Both the position numbers and the translations under genes were made by a program. DNA of 64,000 nucleotides from NCBI RefSeq assembly GCF_003234265.2, contig NZ_CP126256.1:2170001-2234000 (forward strand). The letters run 5' to 3'. The notes beneath the pieces were generated by a model. That model made no database searches, had not been told where the DNA came from, and worked only from the letters and a program-made list of their open reading frames with translations. Below, piece by piece: positions 16,705-23,918 of the stretch (the stretch's first letter is position 1; every line of letters begins with the position of its first letter). This DNA is from Curtobacterium sp. MCSS17_015 (lineage in GTDB: Bacteria > Actinomycetota > Actinomycetes > Actinomycetales > Microbacteriaceae).

Positions 16705-17435
16705 TGGGGATCATGCTGCTCGGAAAGGCTTCGAACCCGAACCTGTCCGATCCGAGGGAACCGGACCCGCTGTACAGCCTCGGCCCGAAGGACTACTCCC
16801 ACAGGTGGGCTGCCGAACGTGTGGTCGGCAACGTCGGCGACACGATCACACGATGGCCGGACCTGGTCGGTTCCGACGACCTGCGCACCCCCTCGGGTGG
16901 CACCGGCTTCATCCTCGGCACGAACACGAGCCAGCGGGTTCTCCGCATGACGTCGGTCTCGTCATCGATGGTGAGCACGACGTCGGCACCGCTCGGGAAG
17001 CCGGGCACGATCGCTGTCGCTGTCCTGATCGATGCCGCCAGCTCGGGATCGGGCAACCGGTACGCCGGCCGTGCATTCGGGATCCGCTTCTACCGCGCCG
17101 GCAACAAGCTGGTCGGTGTCACGGGGTCCGGCGGGTTCATCACCGTGGCGGGCACCGCGTCCGGGTGGGCGGTGATGATCGTCGCGGTCAGCGGAGCGTC
17201 GCCCCTGACGGGTGCCGGCGACCTGGTCGTGAACGCGAATGGCACCGAGGTCATCACCCCGTCCGCTCCGATCACGCCGAGCTCGTCGTTCACACCGTTC
17301 GGTCTCGACTCGATCCAGACGTCCCCGGCGGTCGAAAACCAGTACGCCGAGGCCGTCGTGTGGGACCGCATGCTGACCGCATCGGAGCGTGGTCAGGTGC
17401 TCGGCGCGATGCAGGAGCACTACGCGTTCCTCTGA
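16704..17435 (+). CDS. LamG/concanavalin-like tail protein
   Basis: A 243-residue beta-rich protein after the fibre gene. ATG at 16704 in a TGATG overlap with a GAGAGGG upstream; a GTG three codons earlier at 16695 is possible. The pattern (YSHRWAAERVVGNVGDTITRWPDLVG ..., then AVVWDRMLTASERGQVLGAMQEHY at the C-terminus) is characteristic of concanavalin A-like lectin/LamG domains in phage fibres, where the last helix precedes a short hydrophobic end. Sugar binding on the host surface is inferred. Confidence 0.65.
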   Translation: MGIMLLGKASNPNLSDPREPDPLYSLGPKDYSHRWAAERVVGNVGDTITRWPDLVGSDDLRTPSGGTGFILGTNTSQRVLRMTSVSSSMVSTTSAPLGKPGTIAVAVLIDAASSGSGNRYAGRAFGIRFYRAGNKLVGVTGSGGFITVAGTASGWAVMIVAVSGASPLTGAGDLVVNANGTEVITPSAPITPSSSFTPFGLDSIQTSPAVENQYAEAVVWDRMLTASERGQVLGAMQEHYAFL

Positions 17436-17457
17436 TTTCCACTCCCCGCACCGTTTC

Positions 17458-17483
17458 ACGCCGTCCCGACCGGGGCGGCGTTC
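17458..17483 (+). terminator. Hairpin after the fibre genes
   Basis: ACGCCGTCCC (17458-17467) pairs with GGGGCGGCGT (17472-17481) with one G-U pair, followed by TTCGTCGTT. It separates the structural genes from the lysis genes. Confidence 0.45.
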
Positions 17484-17500
17484 GTCGTTCAAGGAGCCTC

Positions 17501-17659
17501 GTGAGCACACCCATCTACGACCAGCTCGACGCCGAACACGAGTCGACGGTCGTCATCCCCGACGACGCCCACGTGTGGACAGATGACGACCACCTCACCG
17601 TGGCCGACGCCCCCGCCGTCAACGGCACCGCCGACCAGGCAGGAGGGCTGACGCTGTGA
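17501..17659 (+). CDS. Small acidic phage protein before the endolysin
   Basis: A 52-residue protein starting with GTG at 17501 and AAGGAG at 17491-17496. The sequence is acidic (DQLDAEHESTVVIPDDAHVWTDDDH) with no membrane segment. The stop overlaps the endolysin GTG by four bases. The good SD sequence and coupling make it likely real. Function is unknown. Confidence 0.55.
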   Translation: MSTPIYDQLDAEHESTVVIPDDAHVWTDDDHLTVADAPAVNGTADQAGGLTL

Positions 17660-18492
17660 GCATCCTCGACTCCGTCGCAGCCATCCGTCGCGCGACCGCG
17701 CAGCTCGGCCAACCCGACGGCGCGGGCGCTTGCCTGGCGAACGTCTTCAAGTGGTTCGGATCCGTGCAGTCGATCGGCCCCGGCGCGGGCGACTACGACT
17801 GGGCGATAAAGGGCTGGACGTACGCACCGGCCAGCGACCGCCACCACGACGACTACTCGCCGCCGGCGGGAGTGCCCGTGTACTACGGCCCGGTCAGCTC
17901 TCCCCGCTGGGCGGGCGACCGGAACTACCCGTGCGGCGACATCGGCTTGTCGATCGGCCGCACGGCGTTCGCTCGCGAGTCAATGGGGATCTTCACCGAC
18001 TCGCCGACGGGGAACACGGGCCTGATGTCGATCAGCGCTCGAGCACGCCAGATCGGCCGTCCCTACCTCGGCTGGACGGGAACCTTCCTCGGCCACCAGA
18101 CCTCGGCGGGCAACGCCTACGGCAAGCCCGTCCCCCCGGCCGTGATCGTCACGGTCGGGAAGACCCCCGTCAAGATCGACCCCACGGTAGGAGACCGCAT
18201 GTACGCCATCCGCAACAACGCGAAGGGGACCGCCGGGTACGGCGCGATCTACGCGCTCGCCCCCGGCTTCGTCCGCCACCAGGTCAACAACGGAGCGTCG
18301 CGGCCGCCGCTGCGTCTGCAGACGATCGTCGGCGACGCACGCGACATCGGCGACGAGAACACGCTCAAGGACGTGCTCGAGGCGTTCGGCCTGCCCCGCG
18401 AGGCGTCCGACCCGAACTGGGTCGTCCGCCACGCGAACGTCGACAGCCGCACCTACTCGGCGCTCGTCGCAGCGATGAAGGCGGGTGCCTGA
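17656..18492 (+). CDS. Putative endolysin (CHAP/NlpC-P60-like)
   Basis: A 278-residue protein starting with GTG at 17656. An N-terminal region with GACLANVFKWFG (Cys26 as likely nucleophile), PAGVPVYYGP and CGDIGLSIG has the order of a CHAP or NlpC/P60 cysteine peptidase, though the usual catalytic His after the second strand is not obvious. The C-terminal third (residues 180-278) lacks a known binding motif and may bind the cell wall. The position between fibre genes and a holin-like protein supports a lysis role. The enzymatic class is uncertain. Confidence 0.6.
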   Translation: MSILDSVAAIRRATAQLGQPDGAGACLANVFKWFGSVQSIGPGAGDYDWAIKGWTYAPASDRHHDDYSPPAGVPVYYGPVSSPRWAGDRNYPCGDIGLSIGRTAFARESMGIFTDSPTGNTGLMSISARARQIGRPYLGWTGTFLGHQTSAGNAYGKPVPPAVIVTVGKTPVKIDPTVGDRMYAIRNNAKGTAGYGAIYALAPGFVRHQVNNGASRPPLRLQTIVGDARDIGDENTLKDVLEAFGLPREASDPNWVVRHANVDSRTYSALVAAMKAGA

Positions 18493-18812
18493 TGGGTGAC
18501 CACGAACAGAAGACCGGCGGTCGGCTGCGCGAGCTCACCGCCATGCTCGGCGCGCGGGCGAAGAAGGCGTACTCCGCCGGTGTCGCCGGTGCCGCTCTCG
18601 CGATCGGCGGCATCTCGGTCGCCGGGTTCTGGGCTGACGGGAAGGTCGACACCGAGAAGGTCGCCGCGGCGGCCGGGAGCATCGTCGTCGGATTCGTCGC
18701 TGGGTTCCTCGCCGCGTTCCTCCCGAGGAACGCGGTCGCCCCTCCGCCTGGCCCACAGTCGGCGCAGCCCGGCCCCCCGACGACGGACTACCGCGACGAG
18801 CAGGCCCCGTGA
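18492..18812 (+). CDS. Holin-like membrane protein
   Basis: A 106-residue protein. ATG at 18492 overlaps the endolysin stop. Two hydrophobic stretches near residues 28-46 (AYSAGVAGAALAIGGISVAGF) and 57-78 (KVAAAAGSIVVGFVAGFLAAFL) are separated by a short acidic turn. A Pro/Gln-rich hydrophilic tail follows. This two-helix layout directly after an endolysin is typical of actinophage holins. Confidence 0.7.
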   Translation: MGDHEQKTGGRLRELTAMLGARAKKAYSAGVAGAALAIGGISVAGFWADGKVDTEKVAAAAGSIVVGFVAGFLAAFLPRNAVAPPPGPQSAQPGPPTTDYRDEQAP

Positions 18813-19318
18813 ACGCGCGCAGCCGCCGTCTCCGCGTCGCGATCGGCAAGGCGTGGGGTGAGGACGTGCAGTACGAGCCGCACCCGTCGCTGTACGTCAC
18901 CCTCACGGTGAAGTACGCGTTCCTCGCCCTCTACGGCGTCCTGACGGCCATGTTCGGCATCACGACGGTGGAGGTCACCCTCGGCCGTGCATGGTCCGTC
19001 GGGATCCCGGCGATCATCATCCTCGCGTCCGTGGCATCGATGATCGGCGTGCAGGTCTCAAAGCGGTACCGAGAGCGGCTGCCGTCCCGGCACCCCCTGC
19101 CGGAGCGGGTGCTGCTGGTGGAAATCATCGCCGAGTACGTGCTGATCCTGAGCCTGTTCGCCTACTCGGTGTCGATCATCGTCCGCACCCACACCGACGG
19201 GGACTGGGAACGCCTCGCGTACGCCGTCCTCCCGATGGCGGTGTCCGTCGTCCCGTTCTACCGAGCGCTGCACCTGTCGGAGCGCGAGGAGGTCCCCAAG
19301 CCGAAGGAGACCACGTGA
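18809..19318 (+). CDS. Multi-pass phage membrane protein
   Basis: A 169-residue protein starting with GTG at 18809, overlapping the holin stop. Four hydrophobic helices are visible: YVTLTVKYAFLALYGVLTAMFG, SVGIPAIIILASVASMIG, VLLVEIIAEYVLILSLFAYSVSII and ERLAYAVLPMAVSVVPFYRAL. The N-terminus is basic. Proteins like this are common next to actinophage holins. It may be a second holin or a regulator of lysis timing. Confidence 0.6.
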   Translation: MNARSRRLRVAIGKAWGEDVQYEPHPSLYVTLTVKYAFLALYGVLTAMFGITTVEVTLGRAWSVGIPAIIILASVASMIGVQVSKRYRERLPSRHPLPERVLLVEIIAEYVLILSLFAYSVSIIVRTHTDGDWERLAYAVLPMAVSVVPFYRALHLSEREEVPKPKETT

Positions 19319-19710
19319 GCGACTCCGTCCTCATCGCCCTCATCACCGCGGGCGGCGGATCCGTCGGCGCCGTGCTGCTGTTCATCCAGCGTCGCCTCCC
19401 GCCGCGTCCTGCTTCGGCTCGCGACGTGGCGATCACGGAGGTGTGGGCGGAGCTTCGGCTGGTCCGGGCTGAGCTCGCCGAGGTCGTGCGTGAGCGCGAC
19501 GCGTCCCGTGATGCGGTCGCCGTCATCACCGAATCGAACGACGCGCTGACCGCGGCCGTCGACGCGCTCACGGCCGCCGTCGAGCGGACGAAGCCTCCGA
19601 TCGTCTTCACCATCGCGGAGCAGCAGGCCATCGACCGGGCGAAGTCAGTCCGGCGGCCGCACGACGACAGCGCCTGGCCGACTCTCGGTGGTCGACCGGC
19701 ACCGGCATGA
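19315..19710 (+). CDS. Anchored coiled-coil protein of the lysis cassette
   Basis: A 131-residue protein starting with GTG at 19315, overlapping the previous gene. One N-terminal membrane segment (LIALITAGGGSVGAVLLFI) is followed by an extended helix (AELRLVRAELAEVVRERDASRDAV and LTAAVDALTAAVERT) with strong coiled-coil character. This layout suits a spanin-like or holin-partner protein. The genes 17501 to 19710 are coupled. A terminator follows at 19713. Confidence 0.6.
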   Translation: MSDSVLIALITAGGGSVGAVLLFIQRRLPPRPASARDVAITEVWAELRLVRAELAEVVRERDASRDAVAVITESNDALTAAVDALTAAVERTKPPIVFTIAEQQAIDRAKSVRRPHDDSAWPTLGGRPAPA

Positions 19711-19712
19711 GC

Positions 19713-19752
19713 AGACCCCCTCGGGTTCCTTCGGGATCTCGAGGGGGTCTTC
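19713..19752 (+). terminator. Rho-independent terminator ending the late operon
   Basis: AGACCCCCTCG (19713-19723) pairs with CGAGGGGGTCT (19740-19750), followed by TTCC. An 11-pair perfect stem with a 16-base loop lies immediately after the last plus-strand lysis gene. It also faces the converging minus-strand gene at 19766. Confidence 0.8.
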
Positions 19753-19765
19753 CGTCGTTTCCTGC

Positions 19766-20491
19766 TCAGGACGCGGGCAGCGCCTCCGCAATGGCAGTCG
19801 CGATCGCGGCGTGCCCGTCGTCGTTTGGGTGCACGCTGTCCGCGCTGAGCAGTTCGGGGTGCCCATGCAACGGTTCACCGATGTCGAGGTAGTCGACGTC
19901 GGCGGCCTCAGCGGCCGACTTCACAGCGTCCTGCACGCCTGCGAGCTTCGTGCTCGGGGCGTCGTCGTCCCAGACCGGAGACGTCACGTAGATCTTCGCG
20001 TCCGGGAGGGCGTCCTTGACGCGCTGCAGCGTGGTAGCGGCGTTGGCTCGCACTTGCTCTGCGGGGAACGTTGTGTCGTTCCGGCCGCCACTGATGATGA
20101 CGATGCTGGGCTTCGCGTCGAGCGCTTCTGCGAGGTGGTCCTGGTAGGCGGAGCCGCAGTTGCCAGGGTTGACGTAGCCGCCGCCGCCGCAAGCGACGAT
20201 GGTGAAGCGCCAACCTTCCTTGTCGGCGAGCACCTGGGGGAACGCCTTGCTCTTGTCCGTTGCTCCAGTGCCGCCCGTGTAGGAGTCTCCGATGAACGCG
20301 ACCTTGTCGCCGAGCTGGTGCGGGGCAGAAGTAAGCGTTGGGACGGGTGAGGCTTCCGCGCCTGCTGCTGGCTTCGAGTCGTTGACGTGCTGCGTGGCGA
20401 GCACGACCATCATGATCGCCATGATGGCGACGAGCACGACGATGATGCCCTTGTACGACCGCGCGAACCAGGCGACGAATCCGTTCCCCAT
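19766..20491 (-). CDS. Membrane-anchored SGNH hydrolase (lysogenic conversion candidate)
   Basis: A 241-residue protein with a basic N-terminus, one strong transmembrane helix near residues 15-33 and a linker to an extracytoplasmic SGNH domain. Catalytic motifs are GDSYTGG (Ser70), GGRND for the oxyanion loop and DSVHPND (Asp218, His221). It would remove acyl groups, or transfer them, on a cell-surface glycan. It is transcribed against the late operon, and is divergent from the polysaccharide ligase-like gene with 136 bases between them. This is the usual arrangement of genes expressed in the lysogen. No lipobox was seen. Confidence 0.75.
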   Translation of the reverse strand: MGNGFVAWFARSYKGIIVVLVAIMAIMMVVLATQHVNDSKPAAGAEASPVPTLTSAPHQLGDKVAFIGDSYTGGTGATDKSKAFPQVLADKEGWRFTIVACGGGGYVNPGNCGSAYQDHLAEALDAKPSIVIISGGRNDTTFPAEQVRANAATTLQRVKDALPDAKIYVTSPVWDDDAPSTKLAGVQDAVKSAAEAADVDYLDIGEPLHGHPELLSADSVHPNDDGHAAIATAIAEALPAS

Positions 20492-20576
20492 GGTGCTGAT
20501 ACTAAGGGACCCTCATGACACGTCCTCCGCGCCGATGAACTCTCGACTGCACCTCATCAAGCTCGTGGGCCCCGTC

Positions 20577-20605
20577 TTGGCCGTACCCGCGTGCCGTCGT
20601 ATCTC
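20577..20605 (+). promoter_or_regulatory. Candidate promoter for the polysaccharide ligase-like gene
   Basis: TTGGCC (20577-20582) and TATCTC (20600-20605) are separated by 17 bases, with the ATG 23 bases further on. It is the best plus-strand hit in the 136-base divergent region 20492-20627. The match is only partial. Confidence 0.4.
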
Positions 20606-20627
20606 GGGCTGTCGTTAGAGTGTGCTC

Positions 20628-21908
20628 ATGATTGGGGCGAGCATGGACGGAAGCGACGGGTTCCTCACCCGCATGTCGCGGCGGCTCTTCTACGTGGGCC
20701 TCTTCGCTTCCTCGCTCCTCGCCCTTCGCCTCGGTCCCTTCACCGTCGGCGACTTCCTCATCGTCGGCAGTGCCTTACTGATGTGCCTCGAAGCCGGCCG
20801 ACGCGTCAAGCCAATCGGCATCGCACTCCCAGTCGTCGCGTTCGGGATTGTGATGGCGGGCCTGCTCAGCGCCTACCGGTCCGTGGACCAGCCGGAAGTG
20901 TTCGTGACCTTGGCGCGGCTCCTCTACCTGGTATGCGTCCTGCCTTGGCAGGCACGCAACCTGCTGCCTGATCGAGCACGACTGATGGTCGCGAGTGGTT
21001 GGTGGGCAGCTGGCGCAGCTGTGTGCTCAGCGGGCACGCTCCTGCAGTACCGTTTCGGGCCAGGGATCATCCCCGGCGGAACGGTAACGAACGCTGGCCG
21101 TTTCTCCGGTTTCGCTCAATCGGTTAGCGACACCGGCGCAATTGCGAGTGTCGGTCTGATCTTCGCGATCGTGGGGCTTCGCCGAGGGAACTCGCGTCGG
21201 ATTCGAACCCTGTCGCTCCTTTGCGTGGGTCTGGCCTTGGTTGGGCTAGTGCTGTCAGGCAGTGTCAGCGGCATTCTCGCCGCCGGCATCGGCGTCATCT
21301 ACCTGATCCTCCGTGGGAGCATCCGGCCAGGGCTTGCTGTCTTCCTGGCGGCCCTAGCTTCTGCTGCGCTCGTTGTTGCCCTGAACGTGCAGCAAGGCAC
21401 CGGGGTTGCTCTGACGCCCATGGAGAGGATCCAACAGACCCTCGGTCTGTCAGCTCGCGACGCGAGCCTCAACACTTCGGCAACTCGCTTGGACACCATG
21501 CGAATAGGAGTCGACGGAATCCTCCACAACCCAATCTTCGGCGCGGGCATCGACGGTCAATCGGGCGTCGTCATCGGCGACCTGCAGGTTCACAACATCT
21601 TCCTCGCTGCCTTCTACCAAGGCGGAGCTCTGTTGTGTCTCGCGCTCTTGATCGCGGTAACTGGCCCGTGGCGCCGACTGTTCGTTCGGCGCCCGGTGCC
21701 GCTGTTCCAGATGCAGGCAAACGCGGTGTTCCTCACAGCGCTTGTCTTCGCAATGACGGGCCCGTCGTTCTACAACCGCTACTTCTGGATTCCCGTGGCG
21801 CTCTCCTACGTCGCGGCCACCGTGAAGCGGGATGAAGGCCCGACTGACGACCAGCCGATCTTGCCTGCTTCCAAGGACAACGCGCCAGTTCCAGGGCTTG
21901 CGTCCTAA
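20628..21908 (+). CDS. O-antigen ligase/polymerase-like membrane protein
   Basis: A 426-residue protein starting at the ATG at 20628; the GTG two codons upstream (20622) and the ATG at 20643 are alternatives. About ten hydrophobic helices and one larger outer loop (roughly residues 260-300) before a pair of helices match the Wzy/WaaL O-antigen ligase superfamily, and the loop ends with NPIFGAGIDG as in those proteins. It would polymerise or attach surface polysaccharide. Codon use is less GC-rich than the phage structural genes. Together with the divergent SGNH hydrolase it may change the receptor glycan of the lysogen. The stop overlaps the convergent neighbour by four bases. Confidence 0.75.
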   Translation: MIGASMDGSDGFLTRMSRRLFYVGLFASSLLALRLGPFTVGDFLIVGSALLMCLEAGRRVKPIGIALPVVAFGIVMAGLLSAYRSVDQPEVFVTLARLLYLVCVLPWQARNLLPDRARLMVASGWWAAGAAVCSAGTLLQYRFGPGIIPGGTVTNAGRFSGFAQSVSDTGAIASVGLIFAIVGLRRGNSRRIRTLSLLCVGLALVGLVLSGSVSGILAAGIGVIYLILRGSIRPGLAVFLAALASAALVVALNVQQGTGVALTPMERIQQTLGLSARDASLNTSATRLDTMRIGVDGILHNPIFGAGIDGQSGVVIGDLQVHNIFLAAFYQGGALLCLALLIAVTGPWRRLFVRRPVPLFQMQANAVFLTALVFAMTGPSFYNRYFWIPVALSYVAATVKRDEGPTDDQPILPASKDNAPVPGLAS

Positions 21909-22171
21909 CTCAGGGGCCCGCTCAGCGGCCGCACTGCGTCTCGCCACACCCACGCGCTCTCGGTGGCCTGACCAAATCCCCACTCGACGAGCACAGCCCG
22001 GTCGGTCCACGCGATGACGTGCGCCTCGACCTCGAGGATGCGGTCGGGGAACTGCAACCACGCGTACACCGGGTCCGGCGTGGGCAAGTCGAAGACGGGC
22101 CCGCCGTAAGCAGCTTCCGGAAGGGACAGCGCTGGCCCGGTCGACCACCTCTCGCGTCGTCTGCGGGCCAT
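21905..22171 (-). CDS. Unknown small protein, paralogous to its neighbour
   Basis: An 88-residue protein starting at the ATG at 22171, which overlaps the upstream stop (ATGA). The longer frame to 22345 is rejected. The core FPDRILEVEAHVIAWTDRAVLVEW ... SAWVWRDAVRPL closely mirrors the preceding gene in residue spacing (see that entry). The pattern of short strands and WxxRDxV suggests a small beta-barrel. Function is unknown; expression with the neighbour suggests a two-subunit complex. Confidence 0.6.
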   Translation of the reverse strand: MARRRRERWSTGPALSLPEAAYGGPVFDLPTPDPVYAWLQFPDRILEVEAHVIAWTDRAVLVEWGFGQATESAWVWRDAVRPLSGPLS

Positions 22172-22461
22172 CAGCGGGCGTTCGGGTCGAGGACGCGGCG
22201 GGTGACGTAGTCGCGGTCGACGAGGACCTCCTGCAGGCGTCCCTGCCACGCGGTCTGCACGAGGACGGCGACGTCGCTGCTGGCGATTGCGAAGCACTTC
22301 AGGTGCAGGGGGCCGGGGATCTGCTCGAACGCGATGTCTGCCCACACCGGTTGAGGAGGGTCAATGGGCGTCAGGCTGCCGGCGAGCTCCGGGTCGAAGC
22401 CGATGGGCTGGTGCAGGGTAACGTCGGGGTGCTCGGGTGGTGCCCACTGGTGCTCAGCCAT
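22171..22461 (-). CDS. Unknown small protein, paralogous to its neighbour
   Basis: A 96-residue protein starting at the ATG at 22461 (an ATG six codons upstream is possible). Its core FEQIPGPLHLKCFAIASSDVAVLVQ ... LVDRDYVTRRVL lines up with that of the downstream overlapping gene at xVxAxVIAWxDxAVLV and WVxRDxVxxL. The N-terminus has an acidic, Pro-rich segment. No known domain was recognised. It lies at the right end of the prophage and is probably lysogen-expressed. Confidence 0.6.
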   Translation of the reverse strand: MAEHQWAPPEHPDVTLHQPIGFDPELAGSLTPIDPPQPVWADIAFEQIPGPLHLKCFAIASSDVAVLVQTAWQGRLQEVLVDRDYVTRRVLDPNAR

Positions 22462-22515
22462 GCGGTGATCCTGCCGCAAGCTTCCGACAGCACGCCTTCT
22501 GCCACCCGTCGCAAG

Positions 22516-22552
22516 AACACCCCCTCAGCCTGCGTCAGCCAGGGGGGGTGTT
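22516..22552 (-). terminator. Hairpin between minus-strand prophage genes
   Basis: AACACCCCC (22516-22524) pairs with GGGGGTGTT (22544-22552), giving a nine-pair stem with a 19-base loop and TCTT downstream on the minus strand. It follows the 22564 gene and precedes the paralogous pair. Confidence 0.55.
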
Positions 22553-22563
22553 CGCGCGCGTGC

Positions 22564-22902
22564 TTAGGAGGCGAAATACCCGCGATTCGCGAGGTGGTCC
22601 TGGACCGCCTGGTTCTCGCGAAGCCGTGCCTGCAGGTAGGCGTCGAGCTGCCTGATCGCGAGGTCGGTGCCCGCAGGGTCCTCGCTCGGTTCGGTCCTGT
22701 CGTCCGGGAAGAACGACCACGGGACCATCGGTAGAAGTCGGGCGGTCACAACCGTGCTTGCCTCTTCGCCGGGGAAGTAGGCAGGCAACTCGACCGTGAA
22801 CCGAGTTTGACCGACGTCCAAGCTGTCGAAGGTGAGCTCGAGCAGTTCCATGACACGGTCGTTCACTCGCACATCGAGGGACCCGTAACGCAGTCGTTTC
22901 AC
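22564..22902 (-). CDS. Unknown 112-residue protein
   Basis: The frame is open well upstream, but the part before 22902 overlaps the neighbour in another frame and is Arg/Pro-rich, so the GTG at 22902 is taken as start although no SD sequence is clear. The protein has alternating hydrophobic strands (LDVRVNDRVMELLELTFDSL, RFTVELPAYFPGEE) and a helical C-terminus (LAIRQLDAYLQARLRENQAVQDHLANRGY). It begins eight bases after the upstream membrane protein gene, so the two are probably co-transcribed. Function is unknown. Confidence 0.55.
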   Translation of the reverse strand: MKRLRYGSLDVRVNDRVMELLELTFDSLDVGQTRFTVELPAYFPGEEASTVVTARLLPMVPWSFFPDDRTEPSEDPAGTDLAIRQLDAYLQARLRENQAVQDHLANRGYFAS

Positions 22903-22909
22903 GACGCGC

Positions 22910-23620
22910 CTACTTCGCCGTGCCGGAGCACGTCGCGACGGCGTAGGGCCCCGTCGAGGTGGACTCCTGGATGGTCTTCCCGTCCGCGGTGATCTTGCAG
23001 GTGATCGTCGTAGCGCCGTCACCAGCCTGCGCGACGAGGGAGAAGACGCTTGAGCTGAACAGTCCCTCGTCCTTGATCTCGACGTCCTTCGTCCACGGTG
23101 CTGCTGTGGCGTTGTCCTGCTGCTGTGAGGCCTGTCCGTCGTTGATCGTGAGGTAGGTGACGCTGCCGAGCGTGGCCCCATCGCTGGTGACCTCGTAGTG
23201 TACGGTCCGGCCGCCCTCTGCAGGTGCTGCTGCAGCATCCGACGTTTCCTCGGTCGGTGCTGACGCCTCATCGCTTGACGCCGCCTGGTCGGTCGATGCG
23301 GGGGCAGACGTCTCAAGGGCGTCGGAGACGCTGTTGAACGCGGCTGCGTAGACGCTCGCGGTCACGATGCCGACGATCAGAGCGATCGCGCCGAGGATGG
23401 TGCCAGCGATCGCGAGCCCACGGGTGCGGTTCTTCTGTACGAGCCCGACGATGCCGAGGACCACGGCAACGAGGCCGAGGAAGATTGAGACGAAGTTCAC
23501 GAACGGGATGGCGCAGCCGATGATGGCCACGATGCCAATGATCAGGGCCGTGAGCCCGAGCGGGTTCGAGCGCTTCGGCGCTGCGATCGGTGCAGCAGGA
23601 GCGGTCTGGTAGTCAGTCAT
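22910..23620 (-). CDS. Membrane protein with DUF4190-like helices and MmpS-like domain
   Basis: A 236-residue protein. After a Pro/Ala-rich cytoplasmic N-terminus come hydrophobic helices (LGLTALIIGIVAIIG, FVSIFLGLVAVVLGIVGLV and LAIAGTILGAIALIVGIV), as in DUF4190 proteins. There follows a Ser/Thr/Asp-rich linker and a C-terminal extracellular domain (VHYEVTSDGATLGSVTYLTINDG ... ITCKITADGKTIQE) that resembles MmpS-type beta domains. It is the last prophage gene before the attachment region. A surface role such as superinfection exclusion is inference. GAACC-type SD sequence is weak. Confidence 0.7.
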   Translation of the reverse strand: MTDYQTAPAAPIAAPKRSNPLGLTALIIGIVAIIGCAIPFVNFVSIFLGLVAVVLGIVGLVQKNRTRGLAIAGTILGAIALIVGIVTASVYAAAFNSVSDALETSAPASTDQAASSDEASAPTEETSDAAAAPAEGGRTVHYEVTSDGATLGSVTYLTINDGQASQQQDNATAAPWTKDVEIKDEGLFSSSVFSLVAQAGDGATTITCKITADGKTIQESTSTGPYAVATCSGTAK

Positions 23621-23865
23621 CGGTTCCCCTTGTTGTTGCTGTGGACCGGCTGAGCCTACGGTCAGAAAATGGGCGCAGGCAGCCCCTTTACTGGGGGTCG
23701 AGTGGCTTTGGTCCGAGGCAGGGGATCTAAGGGAGCCTTAGGCGCAACTGTGCTGAGGGTCGTAAGACGGCAGCAGGCGCAGCCCGCCCGGGTCTTCAAG
23801 CGCCGTACGTTGGGCGTGGGCGGCATCAAGCGCTTGTGTGTACTGCAGTGTGCACCACAACGAGA
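23621..23865. other. Prophage right-end non-coding region
   Basis: About 245 bases with no supported gene. It must contain the promoter of the membrane protein gene (minus strand) and the phage side of the attachment site. A 77-residue open frame at 23669-23902 runs across the tRNA terminator, has no SD sequence and was rejected. Confidence 0.5.
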
Positions 23866-23913
23866 AAAAGCCCCGGACGGGGACTCGGGAAGGAGTCTTT
23901 GACCGGGGCTTTT
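23866..23913 (-). terminator. Rho-independent terminator for tRNA-Thr
   Basis: AAAAGCCCCGG (23866-23876) pairs with CCGGGGCTTTT (23903-23913). On the minus strand the 11-pair stem is followed by TTTTTC directly downstream of the tRNA. It could also act in the other direction. It lies on the prophage side of the tRNA. Confidence 0.8.
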
Positions 23914-23918
23914 CGCCG

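Larger units (their letters stand above)
1..23918. mobile_element. Siphovirus-type prophage, right part (left end outside window)
   Basis: A continuous run of plus-strand phage genes in canonical order (HNH, terminase, portal, scaffold, capsid, connectors, tail tube, tail chaperones, tape measure, tail tip, fibres, lysis) is followed by lysogeny-type genes on both strands. It ends at the 3' end of a tRNA-Thr gene, beyond which housekeeping genes begin. No integrase, repressor, excisionase or replication gene lies in the window, so the element must extend to the left of base 1. The right boundary at the tRNA 3' end is inferred, because the matching left attachment repeat cannot be seen. The structural genes all look intact, so the prophage may be functional. 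Confidence 0.93.

Noticed and set aside
23669..23902. 77-residue plus-strand open frame at the prophage right end
   Set aside because: No SD sequence, no recognisable motif, and it crosses the tRNA terminator.
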